Source of the DNA: Microplitis mediator
Taxonomy: Eukaryota > Arthropoda > Insecta > Hymenoptera > Braconidae
Reading direction: 5' to 3'
DNA length: 64,000 nt
Assembly: GCF_029852145.1 (NCBI RefSeq)
Contig: NC_079969.1
Span: forward strand, 10,664,001-10,728,000
The notes beneath the pieces were generated by a model that saw only the letters and a list, made by a program, of their open reading frames with translations, made no database searches and was not told where the DNA came from. Numbering within the stretch: the stretch's first letter is position 1; every line of letters starts with the position of its first letter. This document shows, one piece after another, positions 12,061-23,546 of this stretch. The position numbers were made by a program, and so were the translations under genes.

Positions 12061-12571
12061 AGCAGACAATTCGATGCCGAATTATATGAACCCTTGACCA
12101 TGTAAATAAATTAATTAGTTGTTGAGTTATCGCTGTTTAAAAAACTATTATTGAAAGTAAAGTCGTGGGTTCGAATCCTGAGGAAGAAAATAAAACTCAT
12201 TATTTGTTTTTTGTTTTTTTCCACTCATATTTCTTGGTAAACCATTCTACTTTACTTTTGGCTATTAAATAAATAATTTAAGCATGATTTATAATAATAA
12301 TAATAAATAAATATAGCCTTGAAAGGGTATAAAGTATAAAGGTAATAGTATAGTGAAACGTAAAAAGCAACATTTATAAATATATATTGACGTTCTAGTG
12401 GCACAGTAACTCAGTATGTCGATAAATACCGGCGAGTGTAGGTGCAGGTGATTTTAAAAACTAAAAACTAACGATTATTTATTATCCAATAAATTTAAAA
12501 TAATAATAATATAATTTAGTTTTTTGTCGTTATTAAATTACTGGAGTAATATTTTACTGTTTTAATTAATA

Positions 12572-13849
12572 ATGTCACTGGAGCTCTATCATATGGAAGA
12601 AAGCGGACCATGTCGTGCTGTTCGACTTGTAATACAAGCTCTGGGTCTTGATGTTAATTATACATTGGTTAATATATTAAATGGAGAACATTTAACTGAT
12701 GAGTATCAACAAGTAAAATAAAATTTTAATTTTTTTCATTCGAATAATCGCCAATATAGTAATCGAATATCTTAATTTTTTATTCCAGCTGAACCCTCAG
12801 CAAACTATTCCGCTATTGATTGATGATGATTATAAATTAAGTGAAAGGTATTAAATGTTTTTTTTTTTTTCGTATTTTGAATCTTTACACTTTTAGTAAT
12901 TTTATACGCACAAGGTTCAATTTGTCTTTACATTTATTTCGCTCATTACTTAGACAGTAGTTGCTTCTTAATTTTAGCAAACTTTTTTTTCAATCGATAC
13001 TCTTAAGGTCGGAAGAAAATAATCGTTTAGCAAATTTATTAAAAAACTGAGAGAATAGAAGAAGTAATAATTATAAAATATAAAATTTTATTTCAGTCGT
13101 GCAATAATGTGTTACTTAGTGGATCAGTACGGTGGTGAAGAAAATCAACGGCTGTATCCAACAAATCCAAAAGCTCGTGCATTAGTTAATGCACGTCTAC
13201 AATTTGACGCCGGAATTTTAAATCCATCAGTCGCAAATTGCTATGTACATTAAAATAATTATAAATTATAATGATAATTAAATAGTAATTTTTATATACT
13301 GTGGATATTATATGTATATATATATATATTGTGTATGCTTAGTATGGATGGCTGTTTAGAGGACAAGATGGTTATGAAGAAGAGAAACACGATAAAGTGA
13401 AGGAGGCATTCCAAGTGCTGGATAAACTTGTTGAGGGGCATGACTACGTCGCTGGACGAAATTTAACGATCGCCGATTTAGCTCTGATCGCAACTGTTTC
13501 AACAGCCGAAGTACTTAATTTTTTTTCTTATTTTTTGAGTTTCTTTTAAATACAAGTCTATGTAACAGTTATACAAGTCTGCTTCAAGTAACAAACTACT
13601 TGGTACTTGGGCACTTGTGTGTAGTCTTGTTCTTTTTTTTTTTTACCAGTATATACAGCAGCATACTCTCTCTCATATAAAATTTAATTGCAGACAGTTG
13701 GCTTCGGGCTCGACGACTATAAGAACGTGAGTGAGTGGGCGGAGAGGGTGAAAAGTTCTGCCCCAGGATACAGAGCTGCTAATGGTGAGGGTGTCGAGTT
13801 GTTGAAAAACTATATGACTCAACCAGATGATAATAATGACAATGAGTGA
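12572..13849 (+). CDS. GstD: Delta-class glutathione S-transferase, copy 3 (complete, divergent)
   Basis: Complete 223-residue GST. Exons: 12572-12712, 12789-12847, 13097-13244, 13343-13510, 13694-13849, all GT-AG. The N-terminus MSLELYHMEESGPCRAVRLV keeps the catalytic Ser position (ESGPCR in place of PGSSPCR). LNPQQTIPLLIDDDY and SESRAIMCYLVDQY follow, and AGRNLTIADLALIATVS is in the C-terminal domain. Exon 3 is 148 nt against 142 in the other two copies, a two-codon insertion around YGGEENQRLYP. The C-terminus ends in an acidic, Asn-rich tail (PDDNNDNE) absent from copy 2. Exons 1 and 2 have the same lengths as in copy 2, so this is a tandem duplicate that has diverged, perhaps with a different substrate preference (inference). 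Confidence 0.93.
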
Positions 13850-15129
13850 ATAAATTATTATATTTTGCATTCACTCTCCTCCTCACCCCTTTCCTTTTTT
13901 CAACTCACTATCTTATCTATACACATATATTTTAATACTAGTTTTGTTGATTTTTAAAGCCACTTTATTCACTTAATAAATTATTTGCGTATCAATATCG
14001 TCCTTATCAGTGTTTAAATATATTTCTTATCATTTAATGATGACCGGGTTATCAAAAGCTGATAAAATAGAATTTTAATGCTACTCTGCTCCTACTACTA
14101 CTGCTGCTGTTACTACAACAGCTACAGCTGATGAATAATAAAAACCCACGTTGAATGTTGGATCCCAAATAGCCAATTGAGCTCAACCAACAGTCAAATT
14201 AGAGCAGATTTCACGTGTACGTGAGATTAAGGTAACAAAAATTGACTTCACTGAGAACTCTCTAGATGATCAATATTTTAACTCAAAAGTTGATATGAAA
14301 CATTTGACATCTCGATGACGTCTATTACACATTCAAAATTTCATTTCGATTTTTTGCTCTCTCCCACACGTAAAATTGCATATAAACTTGATGTGAAATA
14401 TCAGCGTTAAATTTACGTCAAATTTACATGTTATTTTACGTATATGAGAGCTAAAAAGTTGAACTGAAATTTTTTATATATACTGTACGTCATCAAGATG
14501 TCAAAAGTTTAATTTAAATTTCTGAATTGAAACTCTGGTTTCCTCTCGAGAGGAAGGTTAAACAATCGATAACGTCTGATATTTCTTATCAACAGTAGAC
14601 TTGTTTTCGCTTGTGGATAACTGATATCATTTCTATCGTTAGATAATAACTTATATTTTATAAAATCCAGTAAAGTTCATTTAAATCATTTATAAAAAAT
14701 AAATAAAATACTTGCCATAAGTTTTTTCCAAACCCGCTGAAAAGTACATGAACACTACGATACCAAAAAAATTTTCATATATTTTTTAAAGGAAGGAGAA
14801 AGTGTTTTTCAGTTTAATAGAAGCTCCCTTACGAGTCAGACCTAAAGTATTTACTTAAATAAAATTAGTAGTAACTGCTTATTTATTTGAACTAGGTTTA
14901 CTTCTTTATCTTTTTTAAAATTAAAAATTTTTGAAATACTAAAAATTAACGATCAGTGGAATTATGTTTAATCTTGATTTGATGATCGGAGGACCGTAAA
15001 ATAAGATAATGATGTTTTTAATACCTGTAATGATTTGATAAAATTTTTATTAATATGCTACATGGAGAGAAAATTTCGGTAACCATTCATAGTAAGTTTA
15101 TGAAATAACCCATAATGTTAAGTAATAAT
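13850..15129. other. Spacer after GST copy 3 with an inverted repeat
   Basis: 3' flank of GST copy 3. A hairpin of about 290 bp (roughly 14240-14535) has arms that include TTTGACATCTCGATGACGT and ACGTCATCAAGATGTCAAA. A CATGGAGAGAAAATTTCGGT end fragment near 15062 belongs to the CACGGAGAG family. Confidence 0.5.
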
Positions 15130-15653
15130 TAGGGGAAGGGGGGGCAAAAGGAGGTAAGGTAGGCAAAACGGGGTACTCTCAAAATTTAATAAAAAAAAAA
15201 TTTTATATTTTAAATGGTTTTTAAATATTCTAAAATCACTTCTGTAAATATAGTTGAGCGTAATTATGAATTTTTTTATTCAACTTTTTCAAAAATCAAT
15301 TGTCAGTTGAAAAATTTTAATGGCTTTTGTTGTATGATAAAAACTATTAAAAATTCGTTTTTCTTCTTTTGTGTCCAATAATCATGTAAAATATCATTTT
15401 TCTTCAAGTAAATTACTTACAAAAAAATTTAACTTAATTGAATTCATTTATAATCCAGAAATTTTTTTTTTTTTACCTTTTTAGGGGATACCCCATTTTG
15501 CCTGCAAAATTGAAAAAGTTTTTCTCTTAATGGTACGTGAAAATTTTTTCTATTTACTTTGAATATCATTAAAAAAAAAAAAGACTTAGTGTATTTGAGT
15601 CCTCGAACACTTGGTATTTCTTTAAGTACCCCGTTTTGCCCCTCCCTCCCCTA
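15130..15653. mobile_element. TIR element with GC-rich ends (TAGGGGAAGGGGGGGCAAAA)
   Basis: Left end TAGGGGAAGGGGGGGCAAAA and right end TTTTGCCCCTCCCTCCCCTA. Subterminal AAAACGGGGTACT and AAGTACCCCGTTTT are also inverted. Interior AT-rich and non-coding. Confidence 0.7.
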
Positions 15654-15780
15654 CTTCACGGAGAAAATTTTATTGTACTATCTACAATACTAAATTTTTT
15701 ATTTTAATTACTTGAAATGGTAGCAAAACTTTTCGGTGGTAAAATAATTAATTTTACCATTGAGAATGACAACAATACAC

Positions 15781-16099
15781 GCTGAAAAAAAAGTGGTAAT
15801 ACTTCCCATCTTAACGAAGTAACTATTCCCCGTTTTCTAATGTTAACTTTTCCTATCGGAGATGGTAATCATTCTTATCCGAGATGATAACCATTACTAT
15901 TTCAGAAGGTAAAATTAATAATTTTTTCAGATATAGAAAATATTACGATCTAAATGGTAAGTATTTCTATTGGCAATAGTAAATATTACTATACGAGAAA
16001 CGACTAGTTAACATAAAGGCATGGTAATGATTATCACATACAGATGGTAATCATTTCCTATTGCAAGATGGTAATAGTTAGCATTTTTCTTAGAGTGTA
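15781..16099. mobile_element. MITE-like element with GATGGTAATxATT modules
   Basis: Left CACGCTGAAAAAAAAGTGGT and right AGCATTTTTCTTAGAGTG are weakly inverted. The interior repeats GGTAATxATTxxxAT modules. Confidence 0.4.
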
Positions 16100-16215
16100 A
16101 CAATTGATGCTGGTGACAATTACTGTCGAAGATGCTACACAATTAAACAAAGAAAAAATTACATAATGTAGACAAGCTTCAGACTGTAATGCCGATATTT
16201 AAATTCTTTATTAGT

Positions 16216-16915
16216 TTAGATAGTTATTCGCGTTACTGATGCCATAAGGGCGTATCCCGAAAAAAATACCCTTGAAAAGGCATGAGGGCGTATAAAAAAA
16301 TTTTTTTTCGACAATCGACGTAGTTTTGCCTGAAACGGGCAGAAATGCAAAAAAAATTTTGATACGCCCTTATGGCACCCAGGGTACCTACCGGGAGCGA
16401 TAAGGGCGTACCAAAAAATTTTTTTTTTCGGGAAACAACGTATTTTTACTTGAAACGCGTAGAAATGACGAAAAAAAATTTTTTTCAAATTTGAAATTTT
16501 TTGGTACGCCCTTATGGCACCCGGAGTACCCACTGGGGGCCATAAGGGCGTACAAATTTTTTTTTGCATTTTTGCCCGTTTTAGGTATAACTACGTCGAT
16601 TGTTGAAAAAAAAAACTTTTAATACGCCTTTATGGCCCCCAGTGGGTACTCCGGGTGCCATAAGGGCGTACCAAAAAATTTCAAATTTGAAAAAAATTTT
16701 TTTTCGTCATTTCTAAATACGTTGTTTCCCGAAAAAAAAAAATTTTTTGGTACGCCCTTATGGCTCCCGGTAGGTACTCTGGGTGCCATAAGGGCGTACC
16801 AAATTTTTTTTTTTGCATTTCTGCCCGTTTTAGGCATAACTACGTCGATTCCCGAAAAAAAATTTTTGGTACGGGTGCCATAAGGGCGTATAATAGGCTG
16901 ATACGCCCTTATGAC
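16216..16915. repeat. Alternating inverted/tandem array around CCATAAGGGCGTACC
   Basis: The motif CCATAAGGGCGTACC and its complement recur about ten times over 700 bp, linked by AAAAATTTTTTTT, GGGTACCxACCGGGAGC and TTTGCATTTCTGCCCGTTTT blocks. The whole reads as a large imperfect palindrome centred near 16.6 kb. Mirror-image ORFs on the two strands result from this symmetry and are not genes. Confidence 0.7.
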
Positions 16916-17002
16916 ATTTGTAACGCGAATTAATATTTGGGATGATGGTAACTATTACCATCAGGTTATTGAGAATTGCGATGTTGATCATAGTTATGAT
17001 TA

Positions 17003-17690
17003 CACTGTAAAAAATCACTGGGGTAAGTCCAAGCGGCGTAGGTGTTAAAATCGGCGATGTTAAATTTCAACACCGAAAGCGGTGTGAAAAAAATGCCGCC
17101 GCCGGTGTAAATATTCTGTACTGGTGTTAAAATAACTCGGCCACCAGTGTAAATATTCTAGACCAGTGTTAAAATAACGCCGCCGCCAGTGTAAATATTC
17201 TTTACCGGTGTTAAAATATTTTACTTTGTGAATATTTTTACTTACTCAATCACTATATTTGTTAATAAATGATATTTTTTATTAATTTTCATAAAGAACT
17301 GATATTTTTTGTGTTTTATAATCTTTCAAGTGAATACTCCAAGCGGGCGCAATTTGCCCCGCTTTTACACCGATATTACTCCACTTTTACACCGATTACC
17401 CGCTTTTACACCAGTTTAACACCGGTATTGTAATACCGCCGACTTACGCCTTTTACACTGGTGTAATTTCATTTTAACACCGGGCGGAGTTTTGTGTGTT
17501 ACCAGTGTATTATTTTAACACATATTAACTGTGTTCTATGTGTAAGGCCATAAACAAAACTGTAGTTTTTTGTAGTCACTTAAAACACGTTTCACGGTGT
17601 GTTAAAAATCTATAGATTGCTTATGGCGTTTCAATGTTATTCAGCAAGTGTGTTAATTTCGACTACACACTTGGTTTTAGAGTGTACAGT
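17003..17690. mobile_element. TIR element(s) with CACTGTAAAAAATC end and CGGTGTTAAAAT subrepeats
   Basis: Left end TACACTGTAAAAAATCACTG. The interior has three tandem copies of roughly CCGGTGTAAATATTCTxxAC. Possible right ends at ACCAGTGTA (about 17507) and TACAGTGTAG (about 17690), so one or two elements. Confidence 0.55.
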
Positions 17691-17788
17691 GTAGTTAAGA
17701 TAATAAAAGTTATAATTTCTGATTATCATCAATAATTATTGTAGATTAATTATGATTGTAAATTTTACCATATAGTTGGCAGATACTA

Positions 17789-17876
17789 CACTGTAAAAAA
17801 TTCGCGGACTGAATCCGCAGTGAATGAATTTTTAATTATTTACTCCCCTCGGAGTGAAATTCACTCCGGAGAGGAG
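17789..17876. mobile_element. Truncated copy of the 39.2-kb TIR family
   Basis: CACTGTAAAAAATTCGCGGA, then ACTCCCCTCGGAGTGAAATT, matches the inverted right end of the element at 39223-39579. The other end is missing. Confidence 0.55.
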
Positions 17877-17929
17877 TTATTAGATGATAAATTTTATTTT
17901 AAAATTCTCTCCGTGTTAAAATAATTGGA

Positions 17930-19052
17930 TATACGGCTGTAACTTTTGGAAAAAGTTTCCATTACTATGAACACAATTTCCATAATTATGGTAATGGTTA
18001 TTATTATATTCATGGGAATAGTTCCTAGGTGCATATGAAAATAAACCCTATATATTATGGTAACCTCTTCCATAATATATGTAAAATAATCCCGAAATAT
18101 TATGATAATCGTTCTTATACTACTATGGTTGACGTTACCATTTCCTATGGTAATGGTTCCCATAATGGTATAGGAATTGTACCCATACTATTACAGGGAT
18201 GGTAAACAAAATTTTTTGTCAAAAATTTTAATGTTTTTGCCAAATACGAATTTTTTTTTTCAATGTTTGAATTTGTGTTTTTATAAATAATAATATTTCT
18301 GTGTTTTGTAGAAGTGATTACCACACTTTTCATTAAATTAATTTTTTCATGATAGTATGGGAACCATTCCCATAATATTATAGGAACAGTTCCTATAATG
18401 GTATAGAAACTATTCCAATAGCATTATGGAAACGATTCCTATAATGTTATGGAAATGGTTCCTATAATTTATATATGGGAATGATTCCTATAAAATAAAG
18501 AGTTTATTCCTATACATTATGGGAATGATTATAATTCCCATAATATTATAGGAACACGGAAAAAAAAGCAGTTGAAAAATTACAGTTTCGTATAGTAATA
18601 AAGCGCTCCGAGTCTGAAACTGTAAAAACTACATTTTTTATCAGTAAATTTTACAGAAATAACAAATATTACAGTTTCAAACTCGATATTGTCGATTAAA
18701 CTGTAAAATTTGCTGCTTAAAATTGTATTAATTTTATTACTATAACAAATTTCTAAAATTACAGTTTAAGCTTTAATGTTTAAAGATTTTTGCCCCGAAA
18801 GCCTTTTTTACTGTAGAAACTGTAATTTTTCAACTGCTCTTTTTTCCGTGAACAATTCAGATAAATTATAGTAACCATTCCTATAATGTTATGGTAGCAT
18901 TCTCCTAATTATAGGAACTGTTCCTATAATTATGGCAAACATTCCTATAATTATAGGAACTGCTCCCATAATTTATGGTCATAATTCCTATGTTGGTATA
19001 GGAAAATATTTTATATAATAATGGGAACCGTTTCCATAATTTTCTTTCCGTG
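17930..19052. mobile_element. Palindrome-module element, second copy of the 21.8-kb family
   Basis: Arrays of ATTATGGGAACCATTCCCAT-like palindromes around a unique core at about 18190-18350 (AAGTGATTACCACACTTTTC). The core matches the one at about 22150-22310. Right end TTTTCTTTCCGTG; left end degraded. Interrupted by the element at 18555-18850. Confidence 0.65.
18555..18850. mobile_element. MITE with CACGGAAAAAAAAGCAGTTG ends
   Basis: Inverted ends CACGGAAAAAAAAGCAGTTG / CAACTGCTCTTTTTTCCGTG, continued by GAAAAATTACAGTTTC / GAAACTGTAATTTTTC. Inserted in the palindrome-module element. Confidence 0.75.
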
Positions 19053-19157
19053 TAGTATGGTAACGATTATTATGATAGTATAGTAACCATTACCATAATA
19101 TTACGGTAATGATTCCCATAAGTTCGAACTTACAAATTATTCGTATCGAATCGAATA

Positions 19158-20177
19158 CACGGAGAGAAATTTATGGTAACGATTACAATAAATTATGGGA
19201 ATGGTTCCCATATTGTATGGTAACCGGTTTTATTGAAATGACAATTATAGTAACCGTTACCATAATATTATGGTAACGGTCACTATAATATTATAGTAAC
19301 CGTTACCATACCATTATGGTAATAGTTACCATAATAGTATGGGAATGGTTACCATATATTATGGTAACCATTCCCATAAATATACACTGTTAGAAGTATT
19401 TATTTGAGCCAAATAAATATTTATTAATAGTTAATAAATGGTTTATCAAATGAGATTTATTTGGGCCAAATAAGCCATATCTTAATAGTTAATAAATGGC
19501 TTATTTGAATAGAAAGAAATGACACATGAAGTTAATTAAGTAAGGTTATGACAAATAATTTATAGGACTGTTTAATTTTATTTTTTTAAAGAAAATAATA
19601 CACACAATTAATGTTAACTGAAGATAAAAATTATTATACAAAAAATATAAAAAAAATGAAATATTATAATAAATTTTTACTAATAATCACACGCATTCCA
19701 TTCAAGTTTATAACCTTAACTTCATGTGTCATTTCTTTCTATTCAAATAAGCCATTTATTAACTATTAAGAAATGGCTTATTTGGCTCAAATAAATCTCA
19801 TTTAATAAATCATTTATTAACTATTAATAAATCTTATTTGGCTCAAATTAATACTTCTAACAGTGTAGTAACCGTCACCATAAATATGGTAATGATTACC
19901 ATAATATTATGGTAACCGTTCCCATAATATTATAGTAACGATTACTATAATATTATAGGAACGATGACCATAATATTATGGTAATCATTACCATAATTAC
20001 TTCACATGCGATATGGGAATTGTTACCATAATTATGGGAATTATTCCCATACTTATGGGAACTTTTCCCAGAAAGAATGGGCCTATATCCCATTATTCCA
20101 AGTAATCATTACCATAACGGTATGGGATGATATTTCATAAACGTACTAGGAACGGTTACCATAAATTTCTCTTCGTG
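19158..20177. mobile_element. CACGGAGAG-family MITE nested in the hAT remnant
   Basis: Ends CACGGAGAGAAATTTATGGT / ACCATAAATTTCTCTTCGTG with TA on both sides. Same family as 9286-9621; the size difference is largely the internal insertion at 19385-19865. Confidence 0.75.
19385..19865. mobile_element. Innermost nested MITE, CACTGTTAGAAGTATTTATT ends
   Basis: Perfect terminal CACTGTTAGAAGTATT / its inverse AATACTTCTAACAGTG, flanked by TA. The arms contain repeated AATAAGCCATTTATTAACTA in both orientations. Confidence 0.8.
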
Positions 20178-20496
20178 TAGAACTATTCGATTTGATCTTC
20201 GAATCGAATAATTCAAACTTCCGGATAATTTAAGAATTTATTACTAATTCCAAAATTTTCTTTTGAACGACTTAAAATTTCTAAAGTTTTTATTAAATAA
20301 AAATTGAATATTTAAAAGCCAATTAGAATTTTCTCAATTTGAATCAAGTAATTTGAAGAGTTACAAATAATTCAAAAAGTTTCAGATAATTCTAAAATTG
20401 ACGAATAATTCGAAAAGATTATTCGCAGTTTCGAATTTCGAATCGAATAGTTATATTCAATTCGAATTGATTCGAACCCGATTCGCACACCCCTAA

Positions 20497-20829
20497 TGGT
20501 TATAATTCCCATTATAATCTGGTAACCATTATCATAATATTATAGTAACTTTTATTATAAATTATGGTAATCATTACCATAACATATGGCAACGGTTAAC
20601 GTAGTAGTATGGGAACGATTACCATAATAATATAGGAATTGTTACCATAATTTTGTAGGAGTTATCCCGATATCGTATAGAAATAAAACTCCTTATAGAC
20701 AGAAATGGTTATCATAATTTGTATGGGTGTCATTCTTATAATCGGTATATAATAAAACCTGTTACCATACGATATGAGGACCATTCCCAAAATATATCGT
20801 AATTGTTACCATAAATTTCTCTCCATGTG
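20497..20829. mobile_element. Right half of the outer palindrome-rich element
   Basis: GGTAACCATT/ATTACCATAA modules ending ATAAATTTCTCTCCATG. It continues, across the hAT remnant, the modules at about 19053-19120. It ends 25 bp from the last odorant-receptor exon. Confidence 0.55.
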
Positions 20830-20853
20830 ATAAACCTTTTTTTTTCTCTGTAC

Positions 20854-23546
20854 CGATGCAAAAGTCTGTAGAGACATTGGAGTAAATTTTCCAACAGTGA
20901 GTTTGCATGGTCTTAAACATCTGATCATTATTATCTGTAAAGATCGGCAAATTTTTTTACCCTCTAATGTATGAAAAATGCTGTACCAATTAGCACTGTA
21001 AATTGCTTCTTGAATCGCTGCGCTCTCGTCAATTATCACTTGGCATGATAATGAAAATAAATATAATTGTATTGCACATCCAATGACAAATAATGCATTA
21101 GCCACAACTAAATTTACATTTTTTCCTAAACTCTATAATTTATCAAGTATTATAAATTTAATTACTAAGTAGTTTATTAAAAAATTAAAAGACCGAGTTC
21201 AGAAAATGAAATTATTCTTTTTAAAGTAATCTAGTTACCATAAGTACTCCGAACCCACCGAAACACATAGCCAAAACAATTCCAAATGATTGCAAAAGAA
21301 GAAAATAATTATAAAGATTCTCAATTCTAGATATATAATTCAGCAACAACTGATGTTTTCCAATTAATTGTTTTAATTTTATATGAATTTCAGATAATCG
21401 AAAATTATTATTAAAAATAGTGATATCTGAACAAAATTCAGTAAATTGATTTTGCAGTATTCTAAATTGACCAGCAGCATAAATATTTATCGTGAAGAGA
21501 AAACTTGTTGTCGCCATTGCACATAATGATACACCATAACCAGCAAATATCTAATAAAATTTATAACATTAACAAGCACGGAAAAAACAATATAGTAGTG
21601 GCAATTCTCTGGGATAGTACTGAGTACTTTCTGTAAAAAAAAAATTTCAGACAGTATTATATGATATCTAGACTGTATCCACTACTGCCTGGGATAGTAC
21701 TCAGTACTGTCTCGGAGAGTTGCTACTACTATACTGTTTTTTCCGTGAGAAATAGAAAAATTACATACACGGAAAGAAAATTATAGGAAGTTTTGCTATC
21801 CACTATGGGAATAGTTCCCATAATGATATGGGAATTGTACCCATACTACTATAGGGATGGTTCCCATATATTATGGGTACCATCCCTATAATAGTATGGG
21901 TACAATTTCTATACCATTATGGGAACCATTCCCATAATGGTATGGGAATAGTTCCTATACCAATATGGGAACCATTCCATTATCATTATGGGAACCATTC
22001 CCATAATGGTATAGGAACTGTACCCATACTATTATGGGAACTGTTCCCATAATGTTATGGGAACCATTCCCATAAATCATAAAAATTTTTTTGCAAAATA
22101 GTATAGAAATTTCCCTCATGATATGAAGAGATTGAAATGAAGCTTCTTCGACGCTAAATTTGTTAAAAAAAAAAATTTTTGTTGAAAATTTTGATGTTTT
22201 TAACGAATACAAATTTTTTTTTAATGTTTGAGTTTTTGTTTTTATATTTGATAATATTTCTGTGTATTGTAAAAGTGATTACCACACTTTTCTTTAAATT
22301 AATTTTTTCATGATAGTATGGGAACCATTCCCATAATATTATAGTAATGGTTCCTATATTAGTATGGGAACTATTCCCATAATATTATGGGAATGATTCC
22401 CATAATATTATGGGAATGATTCCCATAATGGTATAGGAACTATTCCTTTACCATTATGGGAACCATAATATTATAATAGGAATAGTTCTCATACTACTAT
22501 AGGAACCATTCCTATAATGTTATGGGAATGGTTCCTATAATTTATGGGAATAGTTCCTATAATTTATAGGAATAGTTCCTATATATTATGGGAATGATTC
22601 CTATAATATTATAGAGAGTATTCCTATAAATAATAGGGACCATTCCTATAATTAGAGGAACCATTTCTATAACGTTATGGGTATCATTCCCATAGTTATA
22701 GGATCTATTCCTATAATGATGGGAAACATTCCTATAATTATAGGAACTGCTCCCATAATTTATGGTCGTAATTCCTATGACGGTATAGGAAAAAATTTCA
22801 CAAAATTATGTGAACATTTTCCATAATTTTCTTTCCGTGTATAAAATTACCTCTTCAATATATGCTACTGTATATAATGGATTTTTCATCCAATCAACAC
22901 CAAAGTAGAGTCTATAAGGTAATATTCTGACTGTACCATTTGACAAAATATATTCTAAAATTTATAATACTTATTTATTATAATTATTTATTATAATTAT
23001 CATAAACTTACCTCGAATTGGAAGCAATGTGTACTGAGTAGGTATAGTATAAACAATACCAATGAAAATCGGATAAAAAGACATTATCAATCTATTACAA
23101 TCATTTAAAACCTTGATATCACGATCATTATATTTTATTTTCCAAAATTTATTTTCCGTATAAGCATTAAGTTGAATTATTTCATTTCGTCTGATTAGGA
23201 ATCCCGTGAATTTAAATAATTCTGTCATTCCAACAGCTGCTAGCGGCATAGTTGTTGTTAATTCCTTCAATTTATTGTAATAATAATTTTTTTTTTTTTT
23301 TTGACAATATTTAATTTAAAAAATAAAATTTCTTATTACTGCCAAATCGTCTAAGCGATAATAAACTTCCATGCACTGGATGATACCGACAGTAATCATT
23401 ATTAAAGTAAAGACAGCAAGTCCAATATTTCCTATAACTTTGTCGCGATATTTTTCAACATGCCACATGCCGATCATGCGCATAAAAAATCGCGTTGTCT
23501 TGACAGCAAAGTGACTATCAACGTCCTGTTCTGGCAATCTAGTCAT
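20854..23546 (-). CDS. Insect odorant receptor (7tm_6 family), last exon not found
   Basis: Ligand-binding subunit that would form an odour-gated cation channel with Orco in olfactory neurons (family knowledge). Exons in gene order: 23340-23546, 23012-23264, 22851-22954, 21239-21550, 20854-21132 (complement). Phases join correctly to give about 385 residues. Family marks include a short cytoplasmic N-terminus (MTRLPEQDVDSHFAVKTTRF), RILPYRLYFGVDWMKNP in the second extracellular loop, and the conserved C-terminal block SLQIIMIRCLRPCKLTVGKF followed by TPMSLQTFAS at a phase-0 donor. The usual final exon of about 15-20 residues should follow. Downstream of 20853 there is only nested transposon sequence to about 15 kb and I could not find it. 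Acceptors of the second and fifth exons are weak. It may be functional with a distant last exon, or a young pseudogene. Confidence 0.85.
21577..21747. mobile_element. 171-bp palindromic MITE in odorant-receptor intron 4
   Basis: Ends CACGGAAAAAACAATATAGT / ACTATACTGTTTTTTCCGTG. The interior holds CTGGGATAGTACTGAGTACT and a near-inverted copy. Confidence 0.75.
21768..22839. mobile_element. 1.07-kb palindrome-module element in odorant-receptor intron 3
   Basis: Ends CACGGAAAGAAAATTATAGG / CCATAATTTTCTTTCCGTG, flanked by TA. It consists of many consecutive palindromes of about 20 bp (ATGGGAACCATTCCCAT type) on either side of a unique core of about 170 bp. No ORF for a transposase. Confidence 0.8.

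Larger units (their letters stand above)
19121..20495. mobile_element. hAT-like remnant split by a nested MITE
   Basis: Left fragment TTCGAACTTACAAATTATTC at 19121-19157; right fragment 20178-20495 ending GATTCGCACACCCCTA. The extreme left TIR is missing. It interrupts a palindrome-rich element seen at about 19053-19120 and 20497-20829 (ending ATAAATTTCTCTCCATG). Confidence 0.6.

Noticed and set aside
12150..12185. GTGGGTTCGAATCCTGA resembling a tRNA T-arm
   Set aside because: No acceptor stem, D-arm or A box at the right distance upstream.
16216..16883. ORFs of 72-117 codons on both strands with similar peptides
   Set aside because: They mirror each other because the DNA is an inverted array. 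No family motif, and the repeat motif itself supplies the reading frame.
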